DNA from: Salinarchaeum sp. IM2453
Lineage (GTDB): Archaea; Halobacteriota; Halobacteria; Halobacteriales; Salinarchaeaceae
DNA length: 64,000 bases
NCBI RefSeq assembly: GCF_019693215.1
Contig: NZ_CP081183.1
Coordinates: forward strand, 1,119,226 to 1,183,225
Direction of reading: 5' to 3'
The stretch's first letter is position 1. Each line of letters opens with the position of its first letter. The notes under the pieces were generated by a model. It searched no databases, was not told the DNA's origin, and was given only the letters and a program-made list of their open reading frames with translations. This document shows positions 35,969-44,412 of this stretch, piece after piece. The position numbers and the translations under genes were made by a program.

Positions 35969-36859
35969 CTATCGTGTTACTACTTCACAACCGTCATCAG
36001 TGACGATTACTGTGTGCTCTTTCTGGCTCACAAATTTTCCTTCTTTCTCTTTAAGAACAGGGTACCCATGAACAATATCATTTGCTTTTAACCGACGCAG
36101 TGCCATCTTTGGTCGCCGAACATCTAACCATCGGGCAGCAAATGGTAGTGTTTTAAACTCTTCAGCAATCTGCTCAAGGGCTTGTCTCGCATCGCGATTC
36201 CGAACTGACCCCTCTTGCTCAAGCATAAATATTTCTTCATTACTTCCTTCTGTTACTTTTCCTGTGCCGTCAGTTACGAACGGCTCAACTGCAACGACAT
36301 CCCCGGCCTCAAGCGTTACTCCCTGTGAGACCTCTCGGTTCGGAATCGATGGTTCAGTATGTTGATCATATCGACCCAGTCCATGGCCTGTTAGATTGAC
36401 AACTGGGTTGTATCCTCGGGCATCGATTGCTTGTTCAATTGCTGCCCCAACAGTTCCAGTATCCACACCATCCTCAATCGTCTCAATTGCTGCGTCTAAT
36501 GCATCTTCACTTGCCTTGACAAGATCGCTATGCTCTCCGGTCAAATCAACAGTAATTGCTGAGTCAGCGATCCAGCCGTCAATATGTACACCAATATCTA
36601 TGTTTACAAGATCTTCACCAAATGTTGTTCTTTCGTCTGCTGCTGGTGTCCGATGGGCCGCTTCCTCATCGATACTGATGTTTAGTGGAAATGCAACTTC
36701 ACCACCGAGTTCCCGTATTCGGTTTTCAGCAAATTCTGCAATTTCAAGATGGCTTGCTCCCACCTCAATCCTGTCTACGGTTTCCGAACGCACCTGTGTG
36801 AGAATCTCGCCTGCCTCTCGATGTTTTTCATACTGCTCAGCGTCAAGGTCCACAGCCAT
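35969..36859 (-). CDS. map: Methionine aminopeptidase, type 2
   Basis: 296 aa, the archaeal size. It removes the initiator Met from nascent proteins using two metal ions. The metal ligands are recognisable: Asp in VNIDIGVHIDGWIADSA (two Asp), His in NLTGHGLGRYDQH, Glu in VVAVEPFVTDG, and Glu near the end within the KEHTVIVTDDG region. The type 2 helical insertion is present in the C-terminal part (LEQIAEEFKTLPFAARWLD). It is divergent from the HIT-family gene. Confidence 0.94.
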   Translation of the reverse strand: MAVDLDAEQYEKHREAGEILTQVRSETVDRIEVGASHLEIAEFAENRIRELGGEVAFPLNISIDEEAAHRTPAADERTTFGEDLVNIDIGVHIDGWIADSAITVDLTGEHSDLVKASEDALDAAIETIEDGVDTGTVGAAIEQAIDARGYNPVVNLTGHGLGRYDQHTEPSIPNREVSQGVTLEAGDVVAVEPFVTDGTGKVTEGSNEEIFMLEQEGSVRNRDARQALEQIAEEFKTLPFAARWLDVRRPKMALRRLKANDIVHGYPVLKEKEGKFVSQKEHTVIVTDDGCEVVTR

Positions 36860-36986
36860 ATCTCAGATATCGGGGAAACAGTCAAATGCGTTTCGTTCCT
36901 TTCTAACCGTCACTTGAGTCAACTCCTGTCTGATGTGTATCCTCTTAGAGAGTAACATTTGTATCCTCAATTGCATAGTCCACTGT

Positions 36987-37535
36987 ATGGATCAAATCTT
37001 TGCCCCGTGGCGAATTAAATGGGTCAAACAAGGAAGTGAAAATGAAGAAATTAATGGATGTGTTTTCTGTGAACTTCCTAAGCAGAATGATGATCGGGAC
37101 AATTTGATTGTGGCACGTAGTGAGCATACATTTGTTCTGTTAAACAACTACCCATACAACCCTGGGCATCTTATGGTAATCCCTCATTCCCACGTGGCCA
37201 CCTTTGATGAGCTATCAGATGTAGAATTACTCGATCATGCTCGAATGAAAGCCCGAACAATCGAAGCACTAGACACTGCTGTTAATCCAGCAGGGTTTAA
37301 TGTAGGAGTCAACTTAGGAGGAAAAGCCGCTGGTGGATCCATTGATGACCATCTACATACCCACGTAGTTCCGCGATGGACAGGTGATGCTAACTTTATG
37401 CCGGTAATCTCTGACACCAAAGTTATTGTTGAAGCACTTGAGGATACTTATGAATGGGTGCATGAAGCTTTTTCCGAACAGGCAGAGACAAATTCAACTG
37501 GCCTGGACACAGCAGTCACAATTGTTGACCCATAA
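36987..37535 (+). CDS. HIT-family nucleotide hydrolase / transferase
   Basis: 182 aa from the ATG at 36987 (MDQIFAPWRIKWV); the frame extends upstream without good reason. It carries CVFCELP near residue 28, whose Cys pair is typical of archaeal and actinobacterial HIT proteins of the Ap4A phosphorylase-like class, and the histidine triad in DDHLHTHVVPRW (His-x-His-x-His). Probable hydrolase or phosphorylase of dinucleoside polyphosphates. A DUF5830 gene follows 16 bp later. Confidence 0.88.
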   Translation: MDQIFAPWRIKWVKQGSENEEINGCVFCELPKQNDDRDNLIVARSEHTFVLLNNYPYNPGHLMVIPHSHVATFDELSDVELLDHARMKARTIEALDTAVNPAGFNVGVNLGGKAAGGSIDDHLHTHVVPRWTGDANFMPVISDTKVIVEALEDTYEWVHEAFSEQAETNSTGLDTAVTIVDP

Positions 37536-37551
37536 ATACCTGTGATTAGAC

Positions 37552-37911
37552 ATGGATGGAGACCCAGTTGAACTTGGAGTGGAATTGCTAGCAGCTATTG
37601 ATGAAAATGAACTTTCAATAGCTGATGCAATAGATCGCATTGAGACAATTACAACTGATCCGACCCTTACGCGCAATATTCTTCGAGAGGCGGAATCTCG
37701 CGGCATTATCGAACGAAAAGATGCAACGATTCAATCACACAGTACTATACCCATTGATTTCACGCAGGATGTTGTTCAGAAAGAAGGCAAGTTTACGTGC
37801 CGACGCTGTGGAACTGATATTTCAACTGGACACTTTGTCAAGCTAGATGCTGGTAAACTGGGACCGTTCGGCTCCTCCTGTATTCGAAAAGTCACTGGGC
37901 GTGACGAATAG
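37552..37911 (+). CDS. DUF5830-type haloarchaeal protein with zinc site
   Basis: 119 aa. The N-terminal two thirds is helical and looks like a winged helix (LSIADAIDRIETITTDPTLT, ILREAESRGIIERKD). The C-terminus has CRRCGTDISTGHF and GPFGSSCIRKVTGRD, a treble-cleft-like zinc site. Small proteins of this form are common in haloarchaea, annotated DUF5830 and without known function. Placed 16 bp after the HIT gene and ahead of tRNA-Met. Confidence 0.75.
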   Translation: MDGDPVELGVELLAAIDENELSIADAIDRIETITTDPTLTRNILREAESRGIIERKDATIQSHSTIPIDFTQDVVQKEGKFTCRRCGTDISTGHFVKLDAGKLGPFGSSCIRKVTGRDE

Positions 37912-37955
37912 AGATGAGAAGTATTAAAAAATCCCGCCAACCAAGTATATACTGA

Positions 37956-38103
37956 GCCCGGGTGGCTTAGCTGGACATAGCGCCGCACTCATAGGGTTTC
38001 GAGCTTCGGTGCGGCATTTCAGTCCATGTCTCTCACTTCGAGGCCCGCCGAGCCTCGTACCTGGGACATGCGGAGATCGAGGGTTCGAACCCCTCCCCGG
38101 GCA
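37956..38103 (+). tRNA. Elongator tRNA-Met (anticodon CAU) with a 74-nt intron
   Basis: The acceptor stem is GCCCGGG (37956-37962) with CCCGGGC (38096-38102), discriminator A at 38103. The T arm GAGGG-TTCGAAC-CCCTC is intact. The anticodon stem CCGCA (37983-37987) pairs with TGCGG (38069-38073). The anticodon CAT is at 37990-37992. A 74-nt intron (37994-38067) sits after position 37, the standard archaeal site, and ends in sequence able to form a bulge-helix-bulge. Haloarchaeal elongator tRNA-Met genes are known for introns of this length. CCA is not encoded. Confidence 0.93.
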
Positions 38104-38113
38104 TTCTCTTTTG

Positions 38114-38224
38114 TTTCCAGCGGTAGTAAAGCGAATGCATCCAACTTCAGTCGTTGGAGGAGATAAAACTTTTCTACAGAGAAAGCAGGCAGAGCGACTC
38201 AGAGCTTGACCCCGAGCAGTTCAC
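38114..38224 (+). repeat. PATE-like element downstream of tRNA-Met
   Basis: The left part AGCGGTAGTAAAGCGAATG (about 38116-38134) matches, with one change, the reverse strand at about 43754-43772. Then comes a hairpin CCAAC-TTCAGTC-GTTGG, followed by CTACAGAGAAAGCAGGCAGA (38174-38193), a diverged CTTGACCCCG hairpin, and the family end GAGCAGTTCAC. It lies 11 bp after the tRNA gene. Confidence 0.6.
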
Positions 38225-38328
38225 AGTAATTGCTATCCGGGTTCACTCTTAAAACCCATTTTTTGTCTCGGAAGCTAAAATTTCAAATTTTGAACAGGAT
38301 GGACTCAGCTCTGAATGCTTATAACCGA

Positions 38329-39582
38329 TCAGCACCACCGCTCATACTGATAACATCGTGCTGGATTATGTGGTTGTGGTTCTCGCTCGGTATCATCATA
38401 TGCTGCCCGGTGTTCTTCGTAGTCAATGAATAACTCTCCTTCAGGATCAAAATCCCGGCTCAGAGCACTTTCTGCCTGTTTCTTGTTCCATGACTCAAGA
38501 TGGTTTACTGCTGTCTCAGTGTCAATCTCTGTTAATTCTAAGTGTTTTTTACAGTCACGGAGTATTTCCCCTCCGACATCACTTCGCGCAATCAATGTTG
38601 AGTGACCGCTCTGGCTTCCGATTGTTCCAGCACTGATATCCGCGGCTTTTCCGACAAAGTCTGCACACTCATCACATCCAGGCATTGTCGGAGCGTCATT
38701 ACCCGACACCTCTATCGTAATTGTCTCACTGGATTTTGTTTGAATCCGCAGTCCATCTCCCACCAGCGATAGAGATGAAACTTCTGATGGACGTACACCG
38801 GCGTCAATTAGTGTTGACCGGAGGTGTTCGTATTCAAAGCTCTGTGTACACATTAATGCGATTGTTAACGTGATATGCTGTAGATGTGAATCACGCCCAA
38901 ATTCTTGTAACGATCTTGCTCCCGTGATAACACAGGGTGTTCCAACCAGTGCTATGTCGGGGTCAGTAAGATCGGACTTAGCAACTAACTCCTCGACCCG
39001 ACCTAACTGCATCATTTGTGTAAATACGCTTCCAGCTGTCTCTGCTAGCTCTTCTTTTGTTGTTACTAACCGAGACTGCCCTTTCAATGGCTTATCCGGG
39101 TCTTCTTGGGCAACGACTGCTCCGTCTATTACTCCCGTCTCAAGTAGTCTTGCTAGTAATCCTGTAACTGCACCCCCATTCTGGCCACGGGTTTGTAATA
39201 TCTCATTTGCTGCTCTTGCAGCATATGTCACTTGAGCTCTACCACCTGAACGATCTTGGATGATATCATTTGCCCGTTCATATCGCATTCCACTCCGTGG
39301 GCAAAAGTCCCAACAAAGCGAACATCCTGTGCACATTTTGACCAGTGTTGGTCGTCCATCAAGTTCGTCAACACCAATCGAACCGGAAGGACAGGCCGCT
39401 TCACAGGTTCCACACTGAATACATCGGTCTGCCTCAATTACTGCTTCATCGAGGTCGCGAAACCAAATTTTTCCGCGTGGATCGGCTATCTCTTTTGCAT
39501 CTCGTGGATCATCTCCGATCGTTGGGATTCGTGGCTGTCGGTCCGTGTCTGTCGTGGTGTTATGTGAATTCTTTTGTGACAT
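38329..39582 (-). CDS. FrhB-like F420 oxidoreductase with two 4Fe-4S clusters
   Basis: 417 aa, 3 bp after the sulfite reductase gene; a ribosome binding site AAAGGAGGT lies inside that gene's end. The N-terminal ferredoxin has two clusters: CIQCGTCEAACP (Cys 54, 57, 60, 64) and CTGCSLCWDFCP (Cys 84, 87, 90, 94). The rest is an FrhB/FpoF-type F420-binding domain, recognisable by GGAVTGLLARLLETGVIDGAVV, IALVGTPCVITGARSL and GCDECADFVGKAADISAGTIG. These subunits move electrons from F420H2 to Fe-S clusters. Next to a sulfite reductase, it is the probable electron donor, a split counterpart of methanogen Fsr. Confidence 0.86.
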   Translation of the reverse strand: MSQKNSHNTTTDTDRQPRIPTIGDDPRDAKEIADPRGKIWFRDLDEAVIEADRCIQCGTCEAACPSGSIGVDELDGRPTLVKMCTGCSLCWDFCPRSGMRYERANDIIQDRSGGRAQVTYAARAANEILQTRGQNGGAVTGLLARLLETGVIDGAVVAQEDPDKPLKGQSRLVTTKEELAETAGSVFTQMMQLGRVEELVAKSDLTDPDIALVGTPCVITGARSLQEFGRDSHLQHITLTIALMCTQSFEYEHLRSTLIDAGVRPSEVSSLSLVGDGLRIQTKSSETITIEVSGNDAPTMPGCDECADFVGKAADISAGTIGSQSGHSTLIARSDVGGEILRDCKKHLELTEIDTETAVNHLESWNKKQAESALSRDFDPEGELFIDYEEHRAAYDDTEREPQPHNPARCYQYERWC

Positions 39583-39585
39583 CTC

Positions 39586-41967
39586 TTAATTACCTCCTTT
39601 CGTTTTTCCCATTGTAGGGGCCGGTTGATCGTCTCCGGACACTAATTGCTGCAGTTGCTGATATGAGGTTTCTTCAACCCACTCTGAAAATGATTGGCCA
39701 GTACTCACTTTCCCATATTCGGTGAGCATTCGCTTGATTATCTCTGGAACATCTGCTGTTGGTACACTTCCAGCGACCCAGTCTACAAACTGATTGCGGC
39801 CGAGATCACCTCCCAATCCCAAGTCGACGGCTGGCTTGGACCCATTGACCGTTGGGATTTCTTCTCCTCGCATTCCAAAGTCAGCAAGTTGCGGGTGTGC
39901 ACATGACGCTGAACACCCACTCAAGTGCGCTCGAACAGCGTCTAGGTTTACTTCTCCTTCATATTCTTCTTCATACCACTCATCAAGCTCACGAGCCCAT
40001 CTTGCCGCCCTATTTTTTGTGTTAATTATTCCATATGTACAATATTCTTTTCCTGTACAAGCAATTACCCCTCGTTCAAATGGTCCTGGATCTGGGCTAT
40101 ACTTTTTGATCACTGGCTCTTGGCGAACTTCATCAACCTTCTCTGGTTCTACGCCTGGAATTATCAGATTTTGTGCCGGTGATAACCGAATTTCTCCATT
40201 TCCGTATTTCGCAGCGATATCTGCAATCTCAGTAAGGTCAGTGCCAGACATTCTGCCGACGGGCACGTTTAGTCCAATATACTGATTTCCATCCTCTTGC
40301 TCGTGAATACCAACGTGATCACCCCGATATTGCTCTGTTAATCCGTCACCAGATGAATTTATTTCAAAGTCACATCTTGCTACAATTTCACTTCGTACTT
40401 CGTCGATTCCCCATTCGTCAACCAGAACCCCGAGCCGGTTGACAGCCGTGTCAAGATAACTTCCATGGTCAATAAACATATCTGCCGTTGCCTCAACGAC
40501 ATCCCGGATCTGTTCTTCCTGAACGAACAAATCAAGGTTTCGTGCTTTCATCGGTCCATCAGATAATCGCCCTCCGATATGTACATTGAAACCAAACTTA
40601 GCACCTTTCTCCGCAGGAAGGAACGTAAGATCGTGTATCTGTCCTCTAGCACAATTCTCATGACATCCTGTAATTGAGACCTTGAGCTTTCGCGGCAAAT
40701 TTGCATATCGCTCATCTCCAAGGAAGTAATCTGAAATATCCGTCGCGGTTGGGTGGACGTCAACAGACTCCTCTGATGTGAGTCCTGACACCGGACAAGT
40801 GACAACATTTCGAACCGAGTTTCCACCCGATTGTAGTGTTGTTAGTCCCACATCGTCATACCGGTCCCAGATCTCCGGCACGTCTTTCATCTGGACCCAG
40901 TGCATCTGAATACCCTGACGTGTTGTGATATCAAGATAGCCGTCACCAAATTCTGGATTTTGGGCTTTACCTCCGTGTTCTTCTGGTGCCCGGGCATACT
41001 TATCTGCGACCTCACCAATTACCTTGGCCTGTTCGGCGGTCAGCTTTCCCCCCGGAACTTTTGTCCTGAACATGAAGTATCCCCGATGCTTCTGATGATA
41101 CATCCCAACTAATTTCAACCGCCCAATTGCATCTTCTCCTAGGTCATCAACAAAACCGGTAAAGCTACGGTGAGACTGTACCTCCTCTTTAAGTCCCAGT
41201 GGACTCCACCCCCGATCCTGTTCTCGAATCCAGTCGGTCAGACTCCCCTCATATACTGATATATCTGTGTATCCAAGCTCAGCTAACACACTATATGTAT
41301 GACTCAATCGTCGGGCTGTGTTACAATACAGGGTAATCTTTTTATCTTTTGTTATGCCTCTGTCAGCTAACAGAGAAAAAATCTCTGATCTCTCACATAA
41401 TTGTCCATCTTGGATAAAGTCTTCCCAGCTTACCTGCACTGCTCCTGGGATTGAAGCTGATTCGTATTCGGCGCGTGACCGTGTGTCTACAAGTATCTGA
41501 TCGTCATCATCAACTGCGTTTTCGACAGCATTCCGGTCAACAATTGGATCTCCAGGTTCTGATGCGGTATAATCACTCCTTGCTGCTGTCTGCTCGCCTG
41601 ACTCAAGATCGTATTTTTCGCTCCAAGCCTCAAACCCTCCATCTAAGACATATAACTCTCCGTCGTGTCCGAATGCTTGTGCAGTTAACAGTACTCGAGC
41701 AGCATATACCCCCGGTGCGTCATCATACGCGACGACCGTATCGTCAGGACTAATTCCCGATTCACTGAATATTGTCTCAAACGTGTCCTTGTCCGGTAAG
41801 TGTCCGGCTAGTGATCCTGAAGGATTTCTGACCTCTTCGTATGGGATGTTTACCGCAGTTGGTATGTGACCAATTCGCCGAAACGGACCTGTGTCGCGAA
41901 CATCAATAATTACCGCGTCTTCTTGATGCTCTGCAAGCCAATCAATATCTACAAAACCACTAATCAT
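39586..41967 (-). CDS. Tandem rhodanese fused to siroheme sulfite/nitrite reductase
   Basis: 793 aa from the ATG at 41967 (MISGFVDIDW); the upstream extension to 42036 is unlikely. Residues 1-125 and 145-265 are two rhodanese domains. The first has Asp (VAYDDAPG) where the catalytic Cys would be; the second has Cys215 in LYCNTARR, so only the second can be active. Residues about 285-793 form a sulfite/nitrite reductase with two ferredoxin-like halves and the 4Fe-4S-siroheme ligands ACTGKEYC (about 634) and HLSGCSASCAHP (about 679). The reaction would be six-electron reduction of sulfite to sulfide. The rhodanese may supply or accept sulfur, coupling thiosulfate to the enzyme. Confidence 0.88.
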   Translation of the reverse strand: MISGFVDIDWLAEHQEDAVIIDVRDTGPFRRIGHIPTAVNIPYEEVRNPSGSLAGHLPDKDTFETIFSESGISPDDTVVAYDDAPGVYAARVLLTAQAFGHDGELYVLDGGFEAWSEKYDLESGEQTAARSDYTASEPGDPIVDRNAVENAVDDDDQILVDTRSRAEYESASIPGAVQVSWEDFIQDGQLCERSEIFSLLADRGITKDKKITLYCNTARRLSHTYSVLAELGYTDISVYEGSLTDWIREQDRGWSPLGLKEEVQSHRSFTGFVDDLGEDAIGRLKLVGMYHQKHRGYFMFRTKVPGGKLTAEQAKVIGEVADKYARAPEEHGGKAQNPEFGDGYLDITTRQGIQMHWVQMKDVPEIWDRYDDVGLTTLQSGGNSVRNVVTCPVSGLTSEESVDVHPTATDISDYFLGDERYANLPRKLKVSITGCHENCARGQIHDLTFLPAEKGAKFGFNVHIGGRLSDGPMKARNLDLFVQEEQIRDVVEATADMFIDHGSYLDTAVNRLGVLVDEWGIDEVRSEIVARCDFEINSSGDGLTEQYRGDHVGIHEQEDGNQYIGLNVPVGRMSGTDLTEIADIAAKYGNGEIRLSPAQNLIIPGVEPEKVDEVRQEPVIKKYSPDPGPFERGVIACTGKEYCTYGIINTKNRAARWARELDEWYEEEYEGEVNLDAVRAHLSGCSASCAHPQLADFGMRGEEIPTVNGSKPAVDLGLGGDLGRNQFVDWVAGSVPTADVPEIIKRMLTEYGKVSTGQSFSEWVEETSYQQLQQLVSGDDQPAPTMGKTKGGN

Positions 41968-42287
41968 AACATCACCTGCCAGATGGAATTCAACTCTGAT
42001 GTGTCTCTCATATTCTTCCTCTTTACACTGTATCAACCAACTATTTATGTCGCATGCAACACCTGCTTTAACTCCGTGATACCAGCAATAATCTCTGCCT
42101 AAATGACTAAATGTAATGGTTAAAATATTATCAATATTCGGTAATAATGCCTTAGTCCCATGAATATTATTTGTGTGTAAACAGACTGAACAGCAGATTT
42201 CGATGTAAATACAAGCAATTTTTTCCTATATTAATTACGATAGGTTCATGTATCTGTATAAACATGATCATCCTGTGATTAAACATC
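41968..42287. promoter_or_regulatory. Divergent promoter region between sulfite reductase and the 35-aa gene
   Basis: 320 bp with no gene. It contains TATA-like sequence (TATATTAATTA, about 42219-42229) inside the interrupted palindrome CCTAT...ATAGG (about 42216-42235), and an AATATT...AATATT palindrome near 42125-42141. The divergent sulfur genes may share control from here. Confidence 0.35.
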
Positions 42288-42395
42288 ATGACAGACGATG
42301 ACACAAATGAAGAACACTTAGAAGATGTTCAGGATGGAGCAGGATGTGCAGAAATCTGGGAGAAAATGAGCGAAAAAAGAAACAACGATTCATGA
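42288..42395 (+). CDS. 35-aa acidic small protein near sulfur assimilation genes
   Basis: A small frame MTDDDTNEEHLEDV... ending MSEKRNNDS. The core GAGCAEIWEKMSEKR looks like a conserved peptide often found in haloarchaea, with a single Cys. The composition (14 acidic residues out of 35) is typical of haloarchaeal proteins and supports real coding. It lies 91 bp ahead of the PAPS-reductase-like gene and divergent from the sulfite reductase, which suggests a regulatory or carrier role in sulfur assimilation. The function is unknown. Confidence 0.6.
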   Translation: MTDDDTNEEHLEDVQDGAGCAEIWEKMSEKRNNDS

Positions 42396-42486
42396 GTTGC
42401 CCTGCCTTCATACTTCCTCACTGTGTGACTGATCTATAGCCGTGTCGTATTGTGCTCCAAACTAATTCATCTCGATAGAATAACAC

Positions 42487-43458
42487 ATGTCTCGACAATT
42501 TCCTGAATATGTTTCCGTCGATTATGACGATGGCACAGATACGAGCCCAGATGACATTCCCGGGCTCCAGAACAAAATCGAGAAAGCAATTGATGTTGTT
42601 TATGAAGGACTGACTCAGTACCAACGACCAGCTGTCATGTGGACTGGTGGCAAAGATTCCACATTGACATTGTATTTCATCGCTGAAGTTGTTGAACGAT
42701 ATGACTTGGATGCCCCTCCAGCAGTTTTTATTGATCACTTCCAGCACTTTGATGAAATACACTCATTCGTAGAAACATGGGCTGAGCGATGGGGGGTAGA
42801 TCTCATATACGCTCGCAATGAAAATGTTGGTGAATACGTCAATACTCATGACCTTGAACCAGGTGATGAAATTCCTGTTGATGCTTTAGATGAACACAAC
42901 CAGCATCATATTCGTAATATCCTCGAGTACGAGGAGGAGACGTTTCCTTTCCTTCTTGACACCTATGTCGGTAACCACCTATTGAAGACTGTTGCGCTTA
43001 ATGATACGCTCGAAGAATACAACTTTGACAGTGTCATTAGTGGAGTTCGATGGGATGAACAAGAAGCACGTGCAAGTGAGACATTTTTCTCCCCTCGTCA
43101 TGATCCTGACACGTATCCTCCTCATGACCGGGTCCATCCGATCCTGCAATTTACCGAACGGGATGTCTGGGATACCTTTTGGCACTATGTTGTCCCTGAT
43201 GTTGTCGATGAGTACCCGGAAGAGGGATACACTCCTGAGTCGAGTGCTGACCTTCCAGATGGAGTTTCTAAAGAAGATTTACCGATCTCTCCAAAATACT
43301 TCGAAGGATTTCGATCACTCGGGAGTGAGATATCAACAGACAAAACATCAACTCACCCGGCATGGTTACAGGATCTTGAATCTACAACTGAACGTGCTGG
43401 TCGAGCGCAGGACAAAGAAGACCTCATGGAACGGCTTCGCGATCTCGGATATATGTAG
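42487..43458 (+). CDS. PAPS reductase / CysD-family ATP-pyrophosphatase
   Basis: 323 aa. The PP-loop motif WTGGKDSTL is at about residues 53-61, with SGVRWDEQEARASE and VHPILQFTERDVWDTFW characteristic of CysD/CysH-type enzymes. The C-terminus FRSLGSEISTDKTSTHPAW and ERAGRAQDKEDLMERLRDLGYM matches the CysD tail, and the ECGIH Cys motif of PAPS reductase is absent. It either adenylylates sulfate or acts on adenylylsulfate. Beside sulfite reductase and the siroheme operon, sulfate assimilation is the natural role. A DndC-like role in DNA modification was considered and rejected. Confidence 0.85.
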   Translation: MSRQFPEYVSVDYDDGTDTSPDDIPGLQNKIEKAIDVVYEGLTQYQRPAVMWTGGKDSTLTLYFIAEVVERYDLDAPPAVFIDHFQHFDEIHSFVETWAERWGVDLIYARNENVGEYVNTHDLEPGDEIPVDALDEHNQHHIRNILEYEEETFPFLLDTYVGNHLLKTVALNDTLEEYNFDSVISGVRWDEQEARASETFFSPRHDPDTYPPHDRVHPILQFTERDVWDTFWHYVVPDVVDEYPEEGYTPESSADLPDGVSKEDLPISPKYFEGFRSLGSEISTDKTSTHPAWLQDLESTTERAGRAQDKEDLMERLRDLGYM

Positions 43459-43460
43459 GA

Positions 43461-43785
43461 GGGACCTCATTCATATCCTCCAGAGGGAGAGGTCAAGTCT
43501 CTCAAGCCTTGAATCCTCCTCTGGCTGAAGTCGTGGGACTCTTCTGTAGGGGATCCAGCCAGCTGATTCTCTCAGCTGTGAACTTGCGGGTTCACTGATG
43601 CACCTTCGGCCCTCAAATGAGTGTGCGGCGTATTGAGTATCTGTTCGGTGTCGCCCTCTCTGGAGGGAGTGGCACTCACGGGCGTCCAGCACCGTGAGCA
43701 GCGGGCCGGGCCATCGGCCCAACGTTCCATCCCCGGCCAAAGCCGATAACCATTCGCTTTGCTACCGCTGTAACTTCAAAACAGC
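43461..43785 (-). mobile_element. Decayed IS200/IS605-type (TnpB) 3' end remnant
   Basis: A gene-free, clearly GC-rich 325 bp between the PAPS-reductase-like gene and sirC. Read leftward it starts AGCGGTAGCAAAGCGAATGG, contains short hairpins (GGGCCGATGGCCC, GTGAGTGCCAC), and ends with CCCACGACTTCAGCCAGAGG and a purine-rich tail GAGGATTCAAGGCTTGAG. These sequences resemble the 3' end and right end of haloarchaeal IS1341-type tnpB elements, which encode the guide RNA. No intact tnpB frame remains. The first 19 bases match the repeat at 38116. Confidence 0.4.
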
Positions 43786-44400
43786 TCATTTTATGTCGAT
43801 GATCTCTCGTGCGATTTCGAGCCCTTTGTCTTGGTTATTCGGAAGTTGCTCCCAGACTCGTTCAGAATCCATCACCTTCCACAGGAGCTGTTTTCGCTGC
43901 TGCTGATCTGAGATTTCTTTCTTTAGTGCCTCCCGTAACTCCATCTGAATTTCTGCCATAGCATCAGCCTCCTCTATTACTGGCGTCAACTCCAGTCGCA
44001 AATGCTTTGTTGTCGCCGGACTCGCTCCTCCCGTTGCGATTGCAACTGATACGTGGTCACCATCGATATGGCTCGGAACAACTATATCGTTTGGTTGGTC
44101 TACTCGATTTACAAGTATATCTCGTTGATTTGCTGCAGTAACAATGTTTTCGTTAACCTCCTCGCTATCTGTCGCAGCAATAACAAGATATGCATCAGTA
44201 ATAATTTCGTGAATATTTAATTCAGTTACTCTCTTCGTGATGCATGTACACGGAACCTCATCAAATCCTTCTGCAAAAGACTCGGCAACCACCGTTACCG
44301 ATGCTTCCTGTACGAACCGCTTAGCTTTCCGAAGTGCAACTGAGCCTCCTCCAATAATAACAACTTCCTTATCTTTAAAATCATGGAATAATGGGATCAT
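43786..44400 (-). CDS. sirC: Precorrin-2 dehydrogenase (siroheme synthase, SirC/Met8-like)
   Basis: 204 aa. It oxidises precorrin-2 to sirohydrochlorin with NAD. The Rossmann motif VVIIGGGSVALRKAKRF is at residues 13-29, followed by DAYLVIAATDSEEVNENI and the catalytic region VPSHIDGDHVSVAIATGGASPATT. Short helical C-terminus. It follows cobA by 12 bp and forms the end of the cbiX-cobA-sirC operon, providing siroheme for the neighbouring sulfite reductase. Confidence 0.9.
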   Translation of the reverse strand: MIPLFHDFKDKEVVIIGGGSVALRKAKRFVQEASVTVVAESFAEGFDEVPCTCITKRVTELNIHEIITDAYLVIAATDSEEVNENIVTAANQRDILVNRVDQPNDIVVPSHIDGDHVSVAIATGGASPATTKHLRLELTPVIEEADAMAEIQMELREALKKEISDQQQRKQLLWKVMDSERVWEQLPNNQDKGLEIAREIIDIK

Positions 44401-44412
44401 TATGTGTTCTTT

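Noticed and set aside
37956-38103. tRNA-Met as attachment site of the integrase element
   Set aside because: It lies 18 kb from the integrase with chromosomal genes between and no repeated tRNA 3' end near the integrase.
42487-43458. DndC/SspD-type DNA phosphorothioation enzyme linked to the defence island
   Set aside because: It is a PP-loop protein, but it lies 27 kb away beside sulfite reductase and siroheme genes and has a CysD-like C-terminus; no dndD or dndE neighbours.
43461-43785. SRP RNA or RNase P RNA
   Set aside because: The conserved SRP helix 8 sequence and the RNase P core motifs are not found; repeats point to an IS remnant instead.
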